The translations under genes and the position numbers were made by a program. From assembly GCA_964344175.1 (NCBI GenBank), contig CAYFMI010000004.1:17200-81199 (forward strand): DNA of 64,000 nt, written 5' to 3'. Positions 16,645 through 25,270 of this stretch are shown in pieces (the stretch's first letter is position 1; the number at the start of each line of letters is the position of its first letter). Source of the stretch: NIOZ-UU35 sp964344175. GTDB taxonomy: Bacteria; Chloroflexota; Anaerolineae; Anaerolineales; UBA11858. The notes beneath the pieces were generated by a model, which was not told where the DNA came from, made no database searches, and saw only the letters and a list, made by a program, of their open reading frames with translations.

Positions 16645-17595
16645 TTGCCCAAACATCTAATCCGGGCTGCTGCCTACGGCGGCGAAGGCTGGTCGCCCCG
16701 CGCAGAATCCCATAAAGACGACATTGGCACAATCTGGGAAACATGCGGCATCAACAGCGAGTGGATGCCGCTTAAGGCTGTGTTGCTGCACACTCCTGGT
16801 GAGGAGTGGCAGCACATTCAAAACCCGGATGCCGTCCAAATGTTGGACGCGCCCGATCTTGAAATGGCGCGTCAACAGCACCTCGCTATTACGCAAGTCT
16901 ATCAGTCAGCGGGAGTTCAGGTGCATCAAGTCGCGCCCGCTACGGCCCCCTCTCCCAACCTGCTATTCTGTGCGGATCTCATCTTTATGACGCCAGAAGG
17001 CGCCATTTTGGCGCGCCCCGCTTCAACCGTGCGCGCCGGCGAAGAGCGCTGGGTCGCCCGCCGGCTGGCGGATCTGGGCATTCCCATCGTGCGCACATTG
17101 CGCGGAAAGGCCGTCTTTGAAGGTGCAGACGCCATGTGGATTAACCCCAAGACGGCGCTGATTGGGCGCGGGCTGCGCACCAACCGCCAGGGTGCAGAGC
17201 AAGTCGCCAACACACTCTTGGAAATGGGCGTTAAAACCATCCAAGTGGATTTGCCCGCTGGCTCCATGCACCTGATGGGTATGCTGCGCTTCCTGGATGA
17301 TAACCTGGCCGTCGGCTGGCCGTACCGCCTCTCCCACGTCGCCGTAGAAGCACTGCGAGAGCGCGGCTTTCAGGTTGATTTCTTGCCCGATGAAGACGAA
17401 GCCCGTCAGGGCCATGCCCTCAATATCGTCACTCTCGCTCCGCGCGAAATTCTCATGCCAGCAGGGAATCCGCGCACACAGGCCCTATTTCAAAAACACG
17501 GCGTGACATGCCATACACTCGAGATCGACGAACTCGTCAAAGCTGCCGGAGGCATTGGCTGCCTGACAGGCGTGCTAGAGCGCCAAATGATTTAA
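16645..17595 (+). CDS. arginine deiminase/amidinotransferase superfamily protein
   Basis: The 316-residue protein uses a TTG start with GAGGGA upstream. The guanidine-modifying enzyme fold is supported by CADLIFMTPEGAILARPAS, the acidic FEGADAMWI loop, a histidine in GSMHLMGMLRFLDDNLAVGW and a catalytic cysteine near the C-terminus in GGIGCLTGVLERQ. These correspond to the Cys/His/acid set of arginine deiminase and dimethylarginine dimethylaminohydrolase. The exact substrate cannot be read from sequence. A strong terminator follows, separating it from the ammonia-lyase gene. Confidence 0.8.
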   Translation: MPKHLIRAAAYGGEGWSPRAESHKDDIGTIWETCGINSEWMPLKAVLLHTPGEEWQHIQNPDAVQMLDAPDLEMARQQHLAITQVYQSAGVQVHQVAPATAPSPNLLFCADLIFMTPEGAILARPASTVRAGEERWVARRLADLGIPIVRTLRGKAVFEGADAMWINPKTALIGRGLRTNRQGAEQVANTLLEMGVKTIQVDLPAGSMHLMGMLRFLDDNLAVGWPYRLSHVAVEALRERGFQVDFLPDEDEARQGHALNIVTLAPREILMPAGNPRTQALFQKHGVTCHTLEIDELVKAAGGIGCLTGVLERQMI

Positions 17596-17620
17596 TATCA
17601 GCAAAACCCCAATCGTGCAG

Positions 17621-17657
17621 AAAAAAGCGCTAGAGAATACATCTCTGGCGCTTTTTT
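17621..17657 (+). terminator. rho-independent terminator
   Basis: A 16-bp stem (AAAAAAGCGCTAGAGA with its complement, one G-T pair) and a 5-nt loop end in CTTTTTT. It works in both directions but serves the preceding plus-strand gene. Confidence 0.85.
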
Positions 17658-17813
17658 CTATGAACAGGGCTTTCTTAAAGTCGAAACGAAAAGCGCTTTT
17701 ACCGCTGAGAGCGCAAAGAACGCAGAGAAAAATTTAAAAAACTCAGCGAACCCGGCGTTCTCTGCGGTAAATTTCTGGTATAGCACAAATTTAAGAAAGC
17801 CGTGTTTCTATGA
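17656..17813. mobile_element. MITE-like insertion with terminal inverted repeats and 8-bp target duplication
   Basis: The 142-bp core (17664-17805) has 16-bp terminal inverted repeats with one mismatch: ACAGGGCTTTCTTAAA left, complement of ACACGGCTTTCTTAAA right. It is flanked by the direct repeat TTCTATGA at 17656-17663 and 17806-17813. Internally, TTACCGC..GAG..AACGC and its complement GCGTTCTCTGCGGTAA form a second inverted pair, so the unit folds as one long hairpin. It has no coding capacity. An 8-bp duplication fits families such as IS256, ISL3 or ISAs1, and no parent element is in the window. It sits between the terminator and hutH. Confidence 0.65.
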
Positions 17814-17899
17814 TAATATCCACTTGAAGTCGTCAGAGAATTCTGCAATAATTTTTGGCGATGTCTATTCCCCCGCCATTTTTTTCGAAGGAGAATGCT

Positions 17900-19423
17900 A
17901 TGCCTATTATCCTAGACGGTTCTCGTCTGACGATCGAAAAAGTCGTTCAGATCGCCCGCTTCAACGCACACGTTGAGTTGCACCCCGATGCTCTCGAACG
18001 CATCAAAGTTTGCCGTCGTATGCTGGAGGAAAAAATCGCAGCCCGCGAGATCATGTATGGGGTCAATACGGGCATCGGCGAGTTTTCCGAAGTTGTATTG
18101 ACCGATGAGCAGACCAAGCAGTTTCAACGCTACTTAATCTACAATCACGCCGCCGGGATCGGCGAGCCAACCCCCATTGAGTATGTGCGCGCCGCCATGG
18201 CCGGACGGATTAATGTGCATGCCCACGGACGCTCCGGCTGCCGCCCAGAGATCACCTTAACATTGATCAAAATGCTCAACAAAGGGGTTACACCGGTTGT
18301 CTGCCAAAAAGGTTCCGTGGGAGCCAGCGGCGATTTAGCCCCCATGTCGCAAATTGCCCTGCTGCTAATGGGCGAAGGCGAGGCGTTTTTTCAGGGCGAA
18401 CGTTTGCCCGGAAAAGACGCCATGCAACGAGCCGGAATTCCCATCCCCGGGCTGAAAGCCCGCGACGGCCTGGCGACAATCAATGGCTCAAACCTGCTCA
18501 CCGCCATGAGCGCCATCCATATTTACGAAATGGAGCGCTGGCTCAAGCAGGCCGAGATTGCTTGCGCCATGACGCTGGAAGCCCTGTATGCAAATTTAAA
18601 ACCTTATGACACCCGTCTGCACGAGGTACGCGGCTTCAGCGGCGCAATCCGCACGGCTCGCACGTTGAATAAGCTTATCGATGGCAGCGATCTGGTCACC
18701 GGCAAAATAAAAGTCAAAGTGCAAGATGCCTACTCCATGCGCTCCACCCCGCAGGTGATCGGCGCAGCGCATGACGCTGTGGCATTTGCCCGCAGCCAGG
18801 TCGAAACCGAACTCAACGGCGTCGGCGACAACCCGATTTTTTTCCCCGAACATCAGCTCACCATCACCGGGGCCAATTTCCAGGGGACGCCAGTCAGCCT
18901 GCCAATGGATATGGCCGGGGCCGCCATCACAATGGTATGCGTTCTCGCCGAGCGGCGCTTCAACCGTCTGACCAACCCCGCGCTCAGCGTGGGGCTGCCT
19001 CCTTTCTTGACCAAAGGAGCCGGCCTGATGTCGGGGATGATGCTCAGCCAATACACCGCCGACATGCTGATCGTCGAGCAGCGCATCCTCTCCACGCCGG
19101 CCAGCATCCAATCGATTCCCGCCGCCGCCGACCAGGAAGATTTTGTCTCAATGGGCATGAACACGGCCATCAAGAATGGGCAAATCCTCGATAACGCCTA
19201 TGGGGTCTTAGGAATTGAATTCATGGGCGCAGCCCAGGCGCTAGACTTCCGCGATTTCACGCCCGGGCGCGGGGTGCAAACCGCCAAAGACATCATCCGC
19301 CGCCATGTTGATTTTCTCGACGAAGACCGACCGCTATACCCCGATCATAATACGATGAAGGCATTGGTCGAATCGGGTGAAATTTTAGATGCGGTGGAGC
19401 AAGCGCTTGGGGTATTAAATTAA
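17900..19423 (+). CDS. hutH: histidine ammonia-lyase (MIO-dependent lyase)
   Basis: The product is 507 residues from the ATG at 17900, which has GAAGGAG upstream. The MIO cofactor tripeptide Ala-Ser-Gly is at 142-144 in GSVGASGDLAP, the same numbering as Pseudomonas HutH. YGVNTGIGEF, NHAAGIGEP and AADQEDFVSMG are present; the Glu in the last motif favours histidine over phenylalanine as substrate. It removes ammonia from histidine to give urocanate. No hutU or hutI gene is nearby, so a different MIO substrate cannot be excluded. Confidence 0.88.
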   Translation: MPIILDGSRLTIEKVVQIARFNAHVELHPDALERIKVCRRMLEEKIAAREIMYGVNTGIGEFSEVVLTDEQTKQFQRYLIYNHAAGIGEPTPIEYVRAAMAGRINVHAHGRSGCRPEITLTLIKMLNKGVTPVVCQKGSVGASGDLAPMSQIALLLMGEGEAFFQGERLPGKDAMQRAGIPIPGLKARDGLATINGSNLLTAMSAIHIYEMERWLKQAEIACAMTLEALYANLKPYDTRLHEVRGFSGAIRTARTLNKLIDGSDLVTGKIKVKVQDAYSMRSTPQVIGAAHDAVAFARSQVETELNGVGDNPIFFPEHQLTITGANFQGTPVSLPMDMAGAAITMVCVLAERRFNRLTNPALSVGLPPFLTKGAGLMSGMMLSQYTADMLIVEQRILSTPASIQSIPAAADQEDFVSMGMNTAIKNGQILDNAYGVLGIEFMGAAQALDFRDFTPGRGVQTAKDIIRRHVDFLDEDRPLYPDHNTMKALVESGEILDAVEQALGVLN

Positions 19424-19630
19424 CGCAAGTCGCTGCCGGGTTCAATCATCTTTCGTCTGCGACGCCCAAAGACAAAGCCGCGGTCTGCCTGAGCGGAGGC
19501 TAAGTGTATCGAAGCGGAAGTCGAAGGTTGGCTGTGGCGTCTCCACTCAGGATAAGAACCATCAAGGTAACAACTAAAGATAAATTTAGGCCACCCACCC
19601 GATTTCAGCACCTGTTGACCGACCCGCCCC
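19424..19630. repeat. intergenic region with degenerate repeat
   Basis: About 207 bp separate hutH from the exporter genes. Around 19488-19530 there is a CCTGAGCGGAGGC / GAAGCGGAAGTCGAAGG pattern. It resembles the widespread short intergenic repeat built on TGAGCGGAGTCGAAG, with its two halves arranged as an imperfect hairpin. I see no gene. Confidence 0.35.
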
Positions 19631-20422
19631 ATGCGACTCTTCTGGGAATTAACCAAACTCTCCTTTCAGCGCCATCTAACCTACCGCGCCGCCGCCATCG
19701 CCGGGTTGGTGACAAATTTCTTCTTTGGCATTCTACGGGCGGCAATTCTGGTTGCGCTCTACGATCAGCAGACCGAAGTCCAGGGCCTCAGCCTGCAAGG
19801 GGCCATCACCTTCGCGGCGTTGTCGCAAGCCTTCATCGGCTATTTAAATCTGTTCTCCTGGTATGACCTGATGGAGAGCGTTTATACCGGGGATATTTCT
19901 TCGGACTTGCTCAAACCGATGAATTACTTCACCTTCTGGCTGGCGCAAGATTTAGGCCGCGCCCTGATCAATTTACTATTGCGCGGTCTGATATTGGTAG
20001 CCGGGTATACGATCATCTTCGAACTCGTCTGGCCGCATAACCTGGCACAAGCCCTGGCAGTATTGATCGGGTTGATACTGAGTTGGCTGGTCAGCTTTTC
20101 GTGGCGCTTTCTGATCAATCTCTCCGCCTTGTGGACACCCAACGGACGCGGCATTTTGCGCTTCTTCTTCGTTTTCTCGTGGTTTTTCTCCGGCTTCCTA
20201 ATGCCCCTGCGCCTGTACCCTAATTGGGCACAAGCTCTCGCCCGTTTGACCCCCTTCCCTTCTATGCTTAACAGCACGGTTGAGATTTACCTCAATATCC
20301 TGAGCGGGCCGCAAGCGCTGCTGGCGCTATTCGCCCAACTGCTTTGGGCCGGGGCGCTGATTGCCGCCGGGCAACTCGTGCTGCGAGCCGGGGTGCGGCG
20401 GTTGGTCATTTTAGGCGGATAG
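19631..20422 (+). CDS. ABC-2 type exporter permease (DUF990 family), subunit 1
   Basis: The 263-residue protein has six predicted membrane helices. It starts MRLFWELTKLSFQRHLTYRA and has the WYDLMESVYTGDISSDLLKP segment typical of DUF990 permeases. It is followed 2 nt later by a second permease and then an ATPase, so the three form one transporter. The substrate is unknown. Confidence 0.85.
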   Translation: MRLFWELTKLSFQRHLTYRAAAIAGLVTNFFFGILRAAILVALYDQQTEVQGLSLQGAITFAALSQAFIGYLNLFSWYDLMESVYTGDISSDLLKPMNYFTFWLAQDLGRALINLLLRGLILVAGYTIIFELVWPHNLAQALAVLIGLILSWLVSFSWRFLINLSALWTPNGRGILRFFFVFSWFFSGFLMPLRLYPNWAQALARLTPFPSMLNSTVEIYLNILSGPQALLALFAQLLWAGALIAAGQLVLRAGVRRLVILGG

Positions 20423-20424
20423 CA

Positions 20425-21234
20425 ATGAAGCATACCCTGAACCTTTACCGCCGCCTTCTAGGTGTGCAAATCCGCTCACAGATGCAGTACCGCGTCTCCT
20501 TTGGTATGGAGTTGATCGGCACGGGCATGATTGCGCTTTTCGAGTACGCTTCGCTGGCGCTGGTCTTCGAGCGCTTCGACAACCTGGGCGGCTGGACGCT
20601 TGGACAGGTGGCCTTCCTTTACGGGATAGCTGAATTCGCCTTTGGGATCATGGACATGGTCTTCGCCGGGTTTGATCCCGCCACCTTTGGGCTGGGGGTG
20701 CGGCGGGGCAGTTTCGACCAACTATTACTGCGCCCGATCAACATCACCGCACAAGTACTCGGTTCGGAACTCACTCTGCGGCGGGTTGGCAAGATCATTG
20801 TCGGGGCGGGCATTTTCGCCTCTGCGCTGGCCCTCAACCCGGTGGCCTGGACTCCGCTCAAAGCGCTGCTGGCCGCCCTCATCGTCATTAGTCAGGTGGC
20901 CTTCTTTGGCGGGCTATTCATCATCGGGGCGACGATCACTTTCTGGACGGTCGAATCCATCGAAGTCATCAATATTTTCACCTATGGCGGCACGTATATG
21001 ATCTCACATCCCATGCACATTTTCCCCACCGCCATGCGCCATTTTTTCACCTATATCATCCCGGCCATTTTTCTGGCCTATTATCCGGCGCTCTATATTC
21101 TTGAGCTGCCCGACCCCTTCGGGATGCCCATCTTCGCGCCGTGGCTGGCGCCGCTGGCCGGGTTTAGCGCTTTGGCAGCAGGGCTGTCTTTTTGGCGTTT
21201 TGGCATCCGTCATTATCAAAGCACGGGAACCTAG
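20425..21234 (+). CDS. ABC-2 type exporter permease (DUF990 family), subunit 2
   Basis: The product is 269 residues from MKHTLNLYRRLLGVQIRSQM; the longer frame upstream lies inside the first permease. Six membrane helices and the loop FDPATFGLGVRRGSFDQLLL are conserved with DUF990 partners. Two unlike permeases imply a heterodimeric pore. Confidence 0.85.
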   Translation: MKHTLNLYRRLLGVQIRSQMQYRVSFGMELIGTGMIALFEYASLALVFERFDNLGGWTLGQVAFLYGIAEFAFGIMDMVFAGFDPATFGLGVRRGSFDQLLLRPINITAQVLGSELTLRRVGKIIVGAGIFASALALNPVAWTPLKALLAALIVISQVAFFGGLFIIGATITFWTVESIEVINIFTYGGTYMISHPMHIFPTAMRHFFTYIIPAIFLAYYPALYILELPDPFGMPIFAPWLAPLAGFSALAAGLSFWRFGIRHYQSTGT

Positions 21235-21243
21235 GTGGCGACA

Positions 21244-21264
21244 GGTTGAAAGTTGAAGGTTGAA
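21244..21264 (+). repeat. three tandem GGTTGAA-type heptamers
   Basis: GGTTGAA, AGTTGAA and GGTTGAA follow one another directly before the ATPase start. The last unit plus GG supplies a GAAGG ribosome-binding site 0-3 nt from the ATG, an unusually tight spacing. Confidence 0.4.
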
Positions 21265-21266
21265 GG

Positions 21267-22256
21267 ATGCCAATAATCCAGGTTGAAAAGCTTTCCAAAC
21301 AATTCAAGGTATTTAAACATCATCACGGGGCGTGGGGTGCGCTGCGCAATCTGTTTACGCGGCAATACACGGTAGTGCAAGCGGTGGATGAGATCAGCTT
21401 TGAAATTGGGCGCGGCGAAATCGTAGGCTATATCGGCCCTAATGGAGCGGGGAAATCGACCACCATCAAAATGCTAACCGGATTACTGGTCCCGACGGGC
21501 GGTCAACTCTCGGTGATGGGCCTGCTCCCGTGGAAGAAGCGTCAGACCTATGTCGCCAGGGTGGGAGCCGTGTTTGGGCAGCGCACCACCCTTTGGTGGG
21601 ATCTGCCAGTGATTGAGTCGCTGAACTTGCTGAAGTATATCTATAAGATTCCGGCACGGCGGTTTGAGAACAATCTCAATGAGTTCCGCGAGACGTTAGA
21701 ATTAGACCCCTTTCTCGAAACGCCGGTGCGCGCCCTTTCATTGGGACAGCGCATGCGCGCCGACATTTGCGCCGCGCTGCTGCATGACCCCGAGATTCTC
21801 TTTCTTGATGAGCCAACCATCGGCCTGGATGTGGTCGCCAAGCAACGCATCCGCGACTTTATCCAAGCGGTCAATAGGGGGCGCGGCACAACCGTCATCC
21901 TGACCACCCATGATCTCTCCGATGTCGAAAAACTTTGCCGCCGGGTGATGATTATCGATCACGGCCAATTACTTTTCGACGGCCAACTCGAAACCCTCAA
22001 GACGCGCTTTGGGGGGCAGCGCCAGCTACTGGTTGATTATGCCGAACGCTACGCGGATTGTGAAGTGGAGGGCGCCAGAATCATCGCAAGGGATGGGCTG
22101 CGCGTCACCTATGGTTTTCAGCGCGGCAGCGTGACAGCCTCGGCGCTTATCGGGCGGCTCTCAGCAAAATTCCGTATTCAGGATTTAGAAGTACGCGAAC
22201 CCGATATCGAAGAAACCATCCGGCGGATTTACGAGGAGAGATTGCTAGAAAGTTAG
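21267..22256 (+). CDS. ABC transporter ATP-binding protein for the DUF990 exporter
   Basis: The 329-residue ATPase has Walker A GPNGAGKST, signature LSLGQ, Walker B ILFLDEPT and the H-loop TTHDLSDVE, all intact. It has a roughly 100-residue C-terminal extension and the WWDLPVIESLNLLKYIY stretch seen in the COG4586 branch that pairs with DUF990 permeases. It is third in the three-gene exporter operon. Confidence 0.92.
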   Translation: MPIIQVEKLSKQFKVFKHHHGAWGALRNLFTRQYTVVQAVDEISFEIGRGEIVGYIGPNGAGKSTTIKMLTGLLVPTGGQLSVMGLLPWKKRQTYVARVGAVFGQRTTLWWDLPVIESLNLLKYIYKIPARRFENNLNEFRETLELDPFLETPVRALSLGQRMRADICAALLHDPEILFLDEPTIGLDVVAKQRIRDFIQAVNRGRGTTVILTTHDLSDVEKLCRRVMIIDHGQLLFDGQLETLKTRFGGQRQLLVDYAERYADCEVEGARIIARDGLRVTYGFQRGSVTASALIGRLSAKFRIQDLEVREPDIEETIRRIYEERLLES

Positions 22257-22370
22257 CAGGGAAACTCGTTGACCGATTGGAAATCAGCTTACAAACTTAC
22301 CACCTTCCAACCTGCCCCCCCACCCTGCTGATATAATTCTTACACAGACACCCTTTATTGGAGAGCCATT

Positions 22371-23126
22371 GTGAACAACAACACCTACATCCCTGAAAGC
22401 GCCATGGTCATCATGGCCCATCCCGATGACCCTGAATTTTCATGTGCCGGGAGCGTTGCCCGCTGGGCCAAAGCCGGGGCGCGCATTTCTTATGTTTTGT
22501 GCACCAGCGGCGATGTGGGCATTGCCGAACCCGGCATGACTCGCTCGCAAGCTGCGCAGATCCGCGAATCTGAGGAGCAGGCTGCCGCCGAGATCCTGGG
22601 TGTGCAGGAGGTTGTTTTCCTGCGTGAGCCGGACGGCATGCTCCAGGCCACGCTGGATTTGCGCAAAAAGTTGGTGCGTGAGATCCGCCGCTTTCGCCCG
22701 GAGGTGATTATCACCGGCGACCCCACCGTTGTATGGGCCTCCGACCGCTATATCAACCACCCCGACCACCGCGCAGCCGCCACTGCCGCCCTGGATGCCA
22801 CCTTCCCCGCGGCCGGGCAACCTAATCTCTTTGAAGAACTCGAAGAAGAGGGCTTAAGCGCCCATAAGCCGCGCAAGGTTTTCGTGACCACCTGGGGAGA
22901 AGTGGATCTGTATGTCAATATCAGCGAAACAATGGATCTTAAAGTTGAGGCATTGCGCGCCCATAAAAGTCAGATCAAAGACGACTCTGCCGCCGAACGC
23001 GTCCGCGAATGGGCCGCGTTGCGCGGCAAAGGCAAAGAGATGGCCTACGCCGAGGCGTTCCGCGTGATCACCCTGGTGGACGATGAAGCCTGGGAGAAAA
23101 CGAAGGGACGCGTATTGCCAGATTAA
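22371..23126 (+). CDS. PIG-L/LmbE family zinc deacetylase
   Basis: The 251-residue protein starts with GTG behind TTGGAGAG. The metal motif AHPDDPE near the N-terminus and NHPDHRAA in the middle are intact, as expected for zinc N-deacetylases of the PIG-L/MshB/BshB type. The substrate, possibly an N-acetylglucosaminyl conjugate, cannot be told. A TATAAT at 22332-22337 may be its -10. It leads a run of seven same-strand genes with short gaps. Confidence 0.88.
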   Translation: MNNNTYIPESAMVIMAHPDDPEFSCAGSVARWAKAGARISYVLCTSGDVGIAEPGMTRSQAAQIRESEEQAAAEILGVQEVVFLREPDGMLQATLDLRKKLVREIRRFRPEVIITGDPTVVWASDRYINHPDHRAAATAALDATFPAAGQPNLFEELEEEGLSAHKPRKVFVTTWGEVDLYVNISETMDLKVEALRAHKSQIKDDSAAERVREWAALRGKGKEMAYAEAFRVITLVDDEAWEKTKGRVLPD

Positions 23127-23165
23127 GATAAAAAAGCCAATAATTCGCGAAGGAGAAAACTCATT

Positions 23166-23675
23166 ATGGACATCTCACAAGTTATCCAACAACGTTATAG
23201 TGTGCGCGGCTACAAATCCGATCCCGTCGAAGATGCCAAGCTGCAATTAATTCTGGAGGCTGCCCGGCGCGCCCCCACCGCCGCCAATATGCAGCCCTTC
23301 CAACTCATTGTCATCCACACCGAAGGCCGCTCGGCAGAACTACGCCGCATGTACGACCGCGATTGGTTCACAAGCGCACCAATTGTCATCGTGGTTTGCA
23401 ATATCCCATCCCAGGCCTGGGTGCGCGACGATAAAGAAAATTACAGCGTTGTGGATGTTGCCATTGTCATGGATCATCTGATTTTGCAGGCCACGGCCCT
23501 CGGGCTGGGGACATGCTGGATTGGGGCCTTCAACGCCGAAGCCACTCGTGAAATTCTGGGGCTGCCAGAGGGTGTTAATCCTGTGGTCATGACCCCCCTG
23601 GGCTATCCCGACGCCCCGCCGCGCGGCACACAGCGCAAGGCGCTCGATGAGCTGGTCCGCTATGAGCGCTGGTAA
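23166..23675 (+). CDS. nitroreductase family FMN oxidoreductase
   Basis: The 169-residue protein starts with the FMN-binding pattern QQRYSVRGY. It continues with AARRAPTAANMQPF and ATALGLGTCWIGAFN, and ends with LGYPDAPP. The family reduces nitro or enone groups with NAD(P)H as flavin dimers. The Shine-Dalgarno GAAGGAG is clear. It sits 39 bp after the PIG-L gene. Confidence 0.9.
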   Translation: MDISQVIQQRYSVRGYKSDPVEDAKLQLILEAARRAPTAANMQPFQLIVIHTEGRSAELRRMYDRDWFTSAPIVIVVCNIPSQAWVRDDKENYSVVDVAIVMDHLILQATALGLGTCWIGAFNAEATREILGLPEGVNPVVMTPLGYPDAPPRGTQRKALDELVRYERW

Positions 23676-23696
23676 CGGGCCAAAATCGGAGTTCTC

Positions 23697-24818
23697 ATGC
23701 GCATCCGCCAAATTGATCTGCACAACCCCAAAGACGTTCGTCAGTTTATTCAATTCCCCTTCAACTTATACCGCCAGAATCCCTACTGGGTTCCGCCCAT
23801 GTTGGGAGAAATGAAAGCCACCCTCGACCCCGCGCAGCATCCTTTTTACCAGCACAGCCAGGCGGCCTTTTTCATCGCTGAAAAGAGTGACAAAACACTC
23901 GCCCGCATTGCCATTCTCGACAATAAACGCTACCGCGCCAACAGCGCCACAGATACCGGGTTGTTCTATTTCTTCGAAACCGTGGACGACCTCGAAGCGG
24001 CTCAGGCCGTCGTTGAGGCCGGAGCGCAATGGGCCAAAGCACAGGGTATCACTGCTCTGATTGGCCCAAAAGGGTTCGCCCAGGGCGACAGCATAGGGAT
24101 GTTAGCGGAGGGCTTCGACTATATTCCGGCGATGGGCATTGCCTACAATATGGACTACTACCCCCGCCTGATGGAATCCCTCGGCTTCACCAAAGAATCC
24201 GACTTGCTCTCCGGGCACATTGACCGCGACACGTTTGAACTGCCTGCGCGCGTCCACGAATTGGCACGGCGCGTTCAAGAACGGCGCGGCATCCAGGCGC
24301 GCCGCTTCGAAACCAAAGACGAGTTGCGCCAATGGATCCCGCAGGTGCGAGAAGTCTATAACCAGGCCTTCGCCACCGTGCCCGAGTTTGTGCCCATCAC
24401 CGAGGCCGAAGTCTGGCTAATTGCCGAGCGCATTCTCTCGATTGCCGACCCACGCCTGATCAAATTAGTTTTCAAAGAAGACGCCCTGATCGGGTTCATG
24501 TTTGCCTACCCCAATATTAACCGGGGCATGCAAAAAGCCCGCGGGCGCATCTGGCCCCTGGGCTGGTGGCACCTGATGCGCGAGTTCAAGCGCACTAAGT
24601 GGCTCGACCTCAACGGCATTGGCTTGTTGCCAAACCATCAGGGCGTCGGCGCAACTGCGGTGCTTTTCAGCGAACTCGAAAAAACCATTCGTTATGAACG
24701 CTACCAGTATGCCGACATTGTGCAGGTAAATGAGTTCAACCTGAAAAGTTTCATGGAAATCGACCATTTAGGCGTCAGGTGGCACAAAAAGCATCGCGTG
24801 TATACAAAAGTTATCTAG
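23697..24818 (+). CDS. GNAT-like acyltransferase family protein
   Basis: The product is 373 residues. The N-terminal half (FPFNLYRQNPYWVPPMLGEM, ALIGPKGFAQGD) and the C-terminal half (LNGIGLLPNHQGVGATAVLF) resemble a large GNAT-type group found widely in environmental bacteria. The Q-G-V-G-A segment matches the acetyl-CoA pyrophosphate loop. The substrate is unknown. It lies 21 bp after the nitroreductase. Confidence 0.7.
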   Translation: MRIRQIDLHNPKDVRQFIQFPFNLYRQNPYWVPPMLGEMKATLDPAQHPFYQHSQAAFFIAEKSDKTLARIAILDNKRYRANSATDTGLFYFFETVDDLEAAQAVVEAGAQWAKAQGITALIGPKGFAQGDSIGMLAEGFDYIPAMGIAYNMDYYPRLMESLGFTKESDLLSGHIDRDTFELPARVHELARRVQERRGIQARRFETKDELRQWIPQVREVYNQAFATVPEFVPITEAEVWLIAERILSIADPRLIKLVFKEDALIGFMFAYPNINRGMQKARGRIWPLGWWHLMREFKRTKWLDLNGIGLLPNHQGVGATAVLFSELEKTIRYERYQYADIVQVNEFNLKSFMEIDHLGVRWHKKHRVYTKVI

Positions 24819-24859
24819 CTCTTCGAGGCTTGAAGACTCGAAGGCGTCCAGGAGATGAT

Positions 24860-25270
24860 ATGTTAAAAATTGGCGACTCGGCCTCACTTACCAAAACCTT
24901 CAGCGATGAAGATGTGCGCACTTTCGCGCAAATTTCGGGGGATGTCAACCCTGTTCATTTAGATGACGAGTACGCCGCGGGGACTCGCTTCGGAGCGCGG
25001 CTGGTGCACGGCATTCTCACCTCGGGGTTGATCTCGGCAGTGTTGGGGACTCTGCTTCCGGGGCCGGGGAGCGTCTACATCCAACAGACGCTCAAATTCC
25101 GCGCCCCGGTCTACATCGGCGACACCATCACCGCCAGGGTGACTCTCGCCAAATTACGGACAGACAAGCCGATCGCCACCTTCGAGACCGTCTGCACCAA
25201 TCAGGATAGCGCTACGGTGCTTGATGGAGAAGCTGTGTTGTTGCTGCCCAAAAAGGAAGAGAAATCATGA
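24860..25270 (+). CDS. MaoC-like (R)-specific enoyl-CoA hydratase
   Basis: The product is 136 residues from the ATG at 24860 behind CAGGAGAT. The hydratase motif D28-x-N-P-x-H33, then FGARLVHG and a single hot-dog domain match PhaJ/MaoC. It hydrates trans-2-enoyl-CoA. The stop overlaps the next ATG (ATGA), coupling it to the aminotransferase gene. Confidence 0.9.
   Translation: MLKIGDSASLTKTFSDEDVRTFAQISGDVNPVHLDDEYAAGTRFGARLVHGILTSGLISAVLGTLLPGPGSVYIQQTLKFRAPVYIGDTITARVTLAKLRTDKPIATFETVCTNQDSATVLDGEAVLLLPKKEEKS

Noticed and set aside
19631..22256. Link of the DUF990 exporter to histidine degradation because hutH is upstream
   Set aside because: A 207-bp spacer with repeat debris separates them, and exporters of this family have no known link to urocanate.
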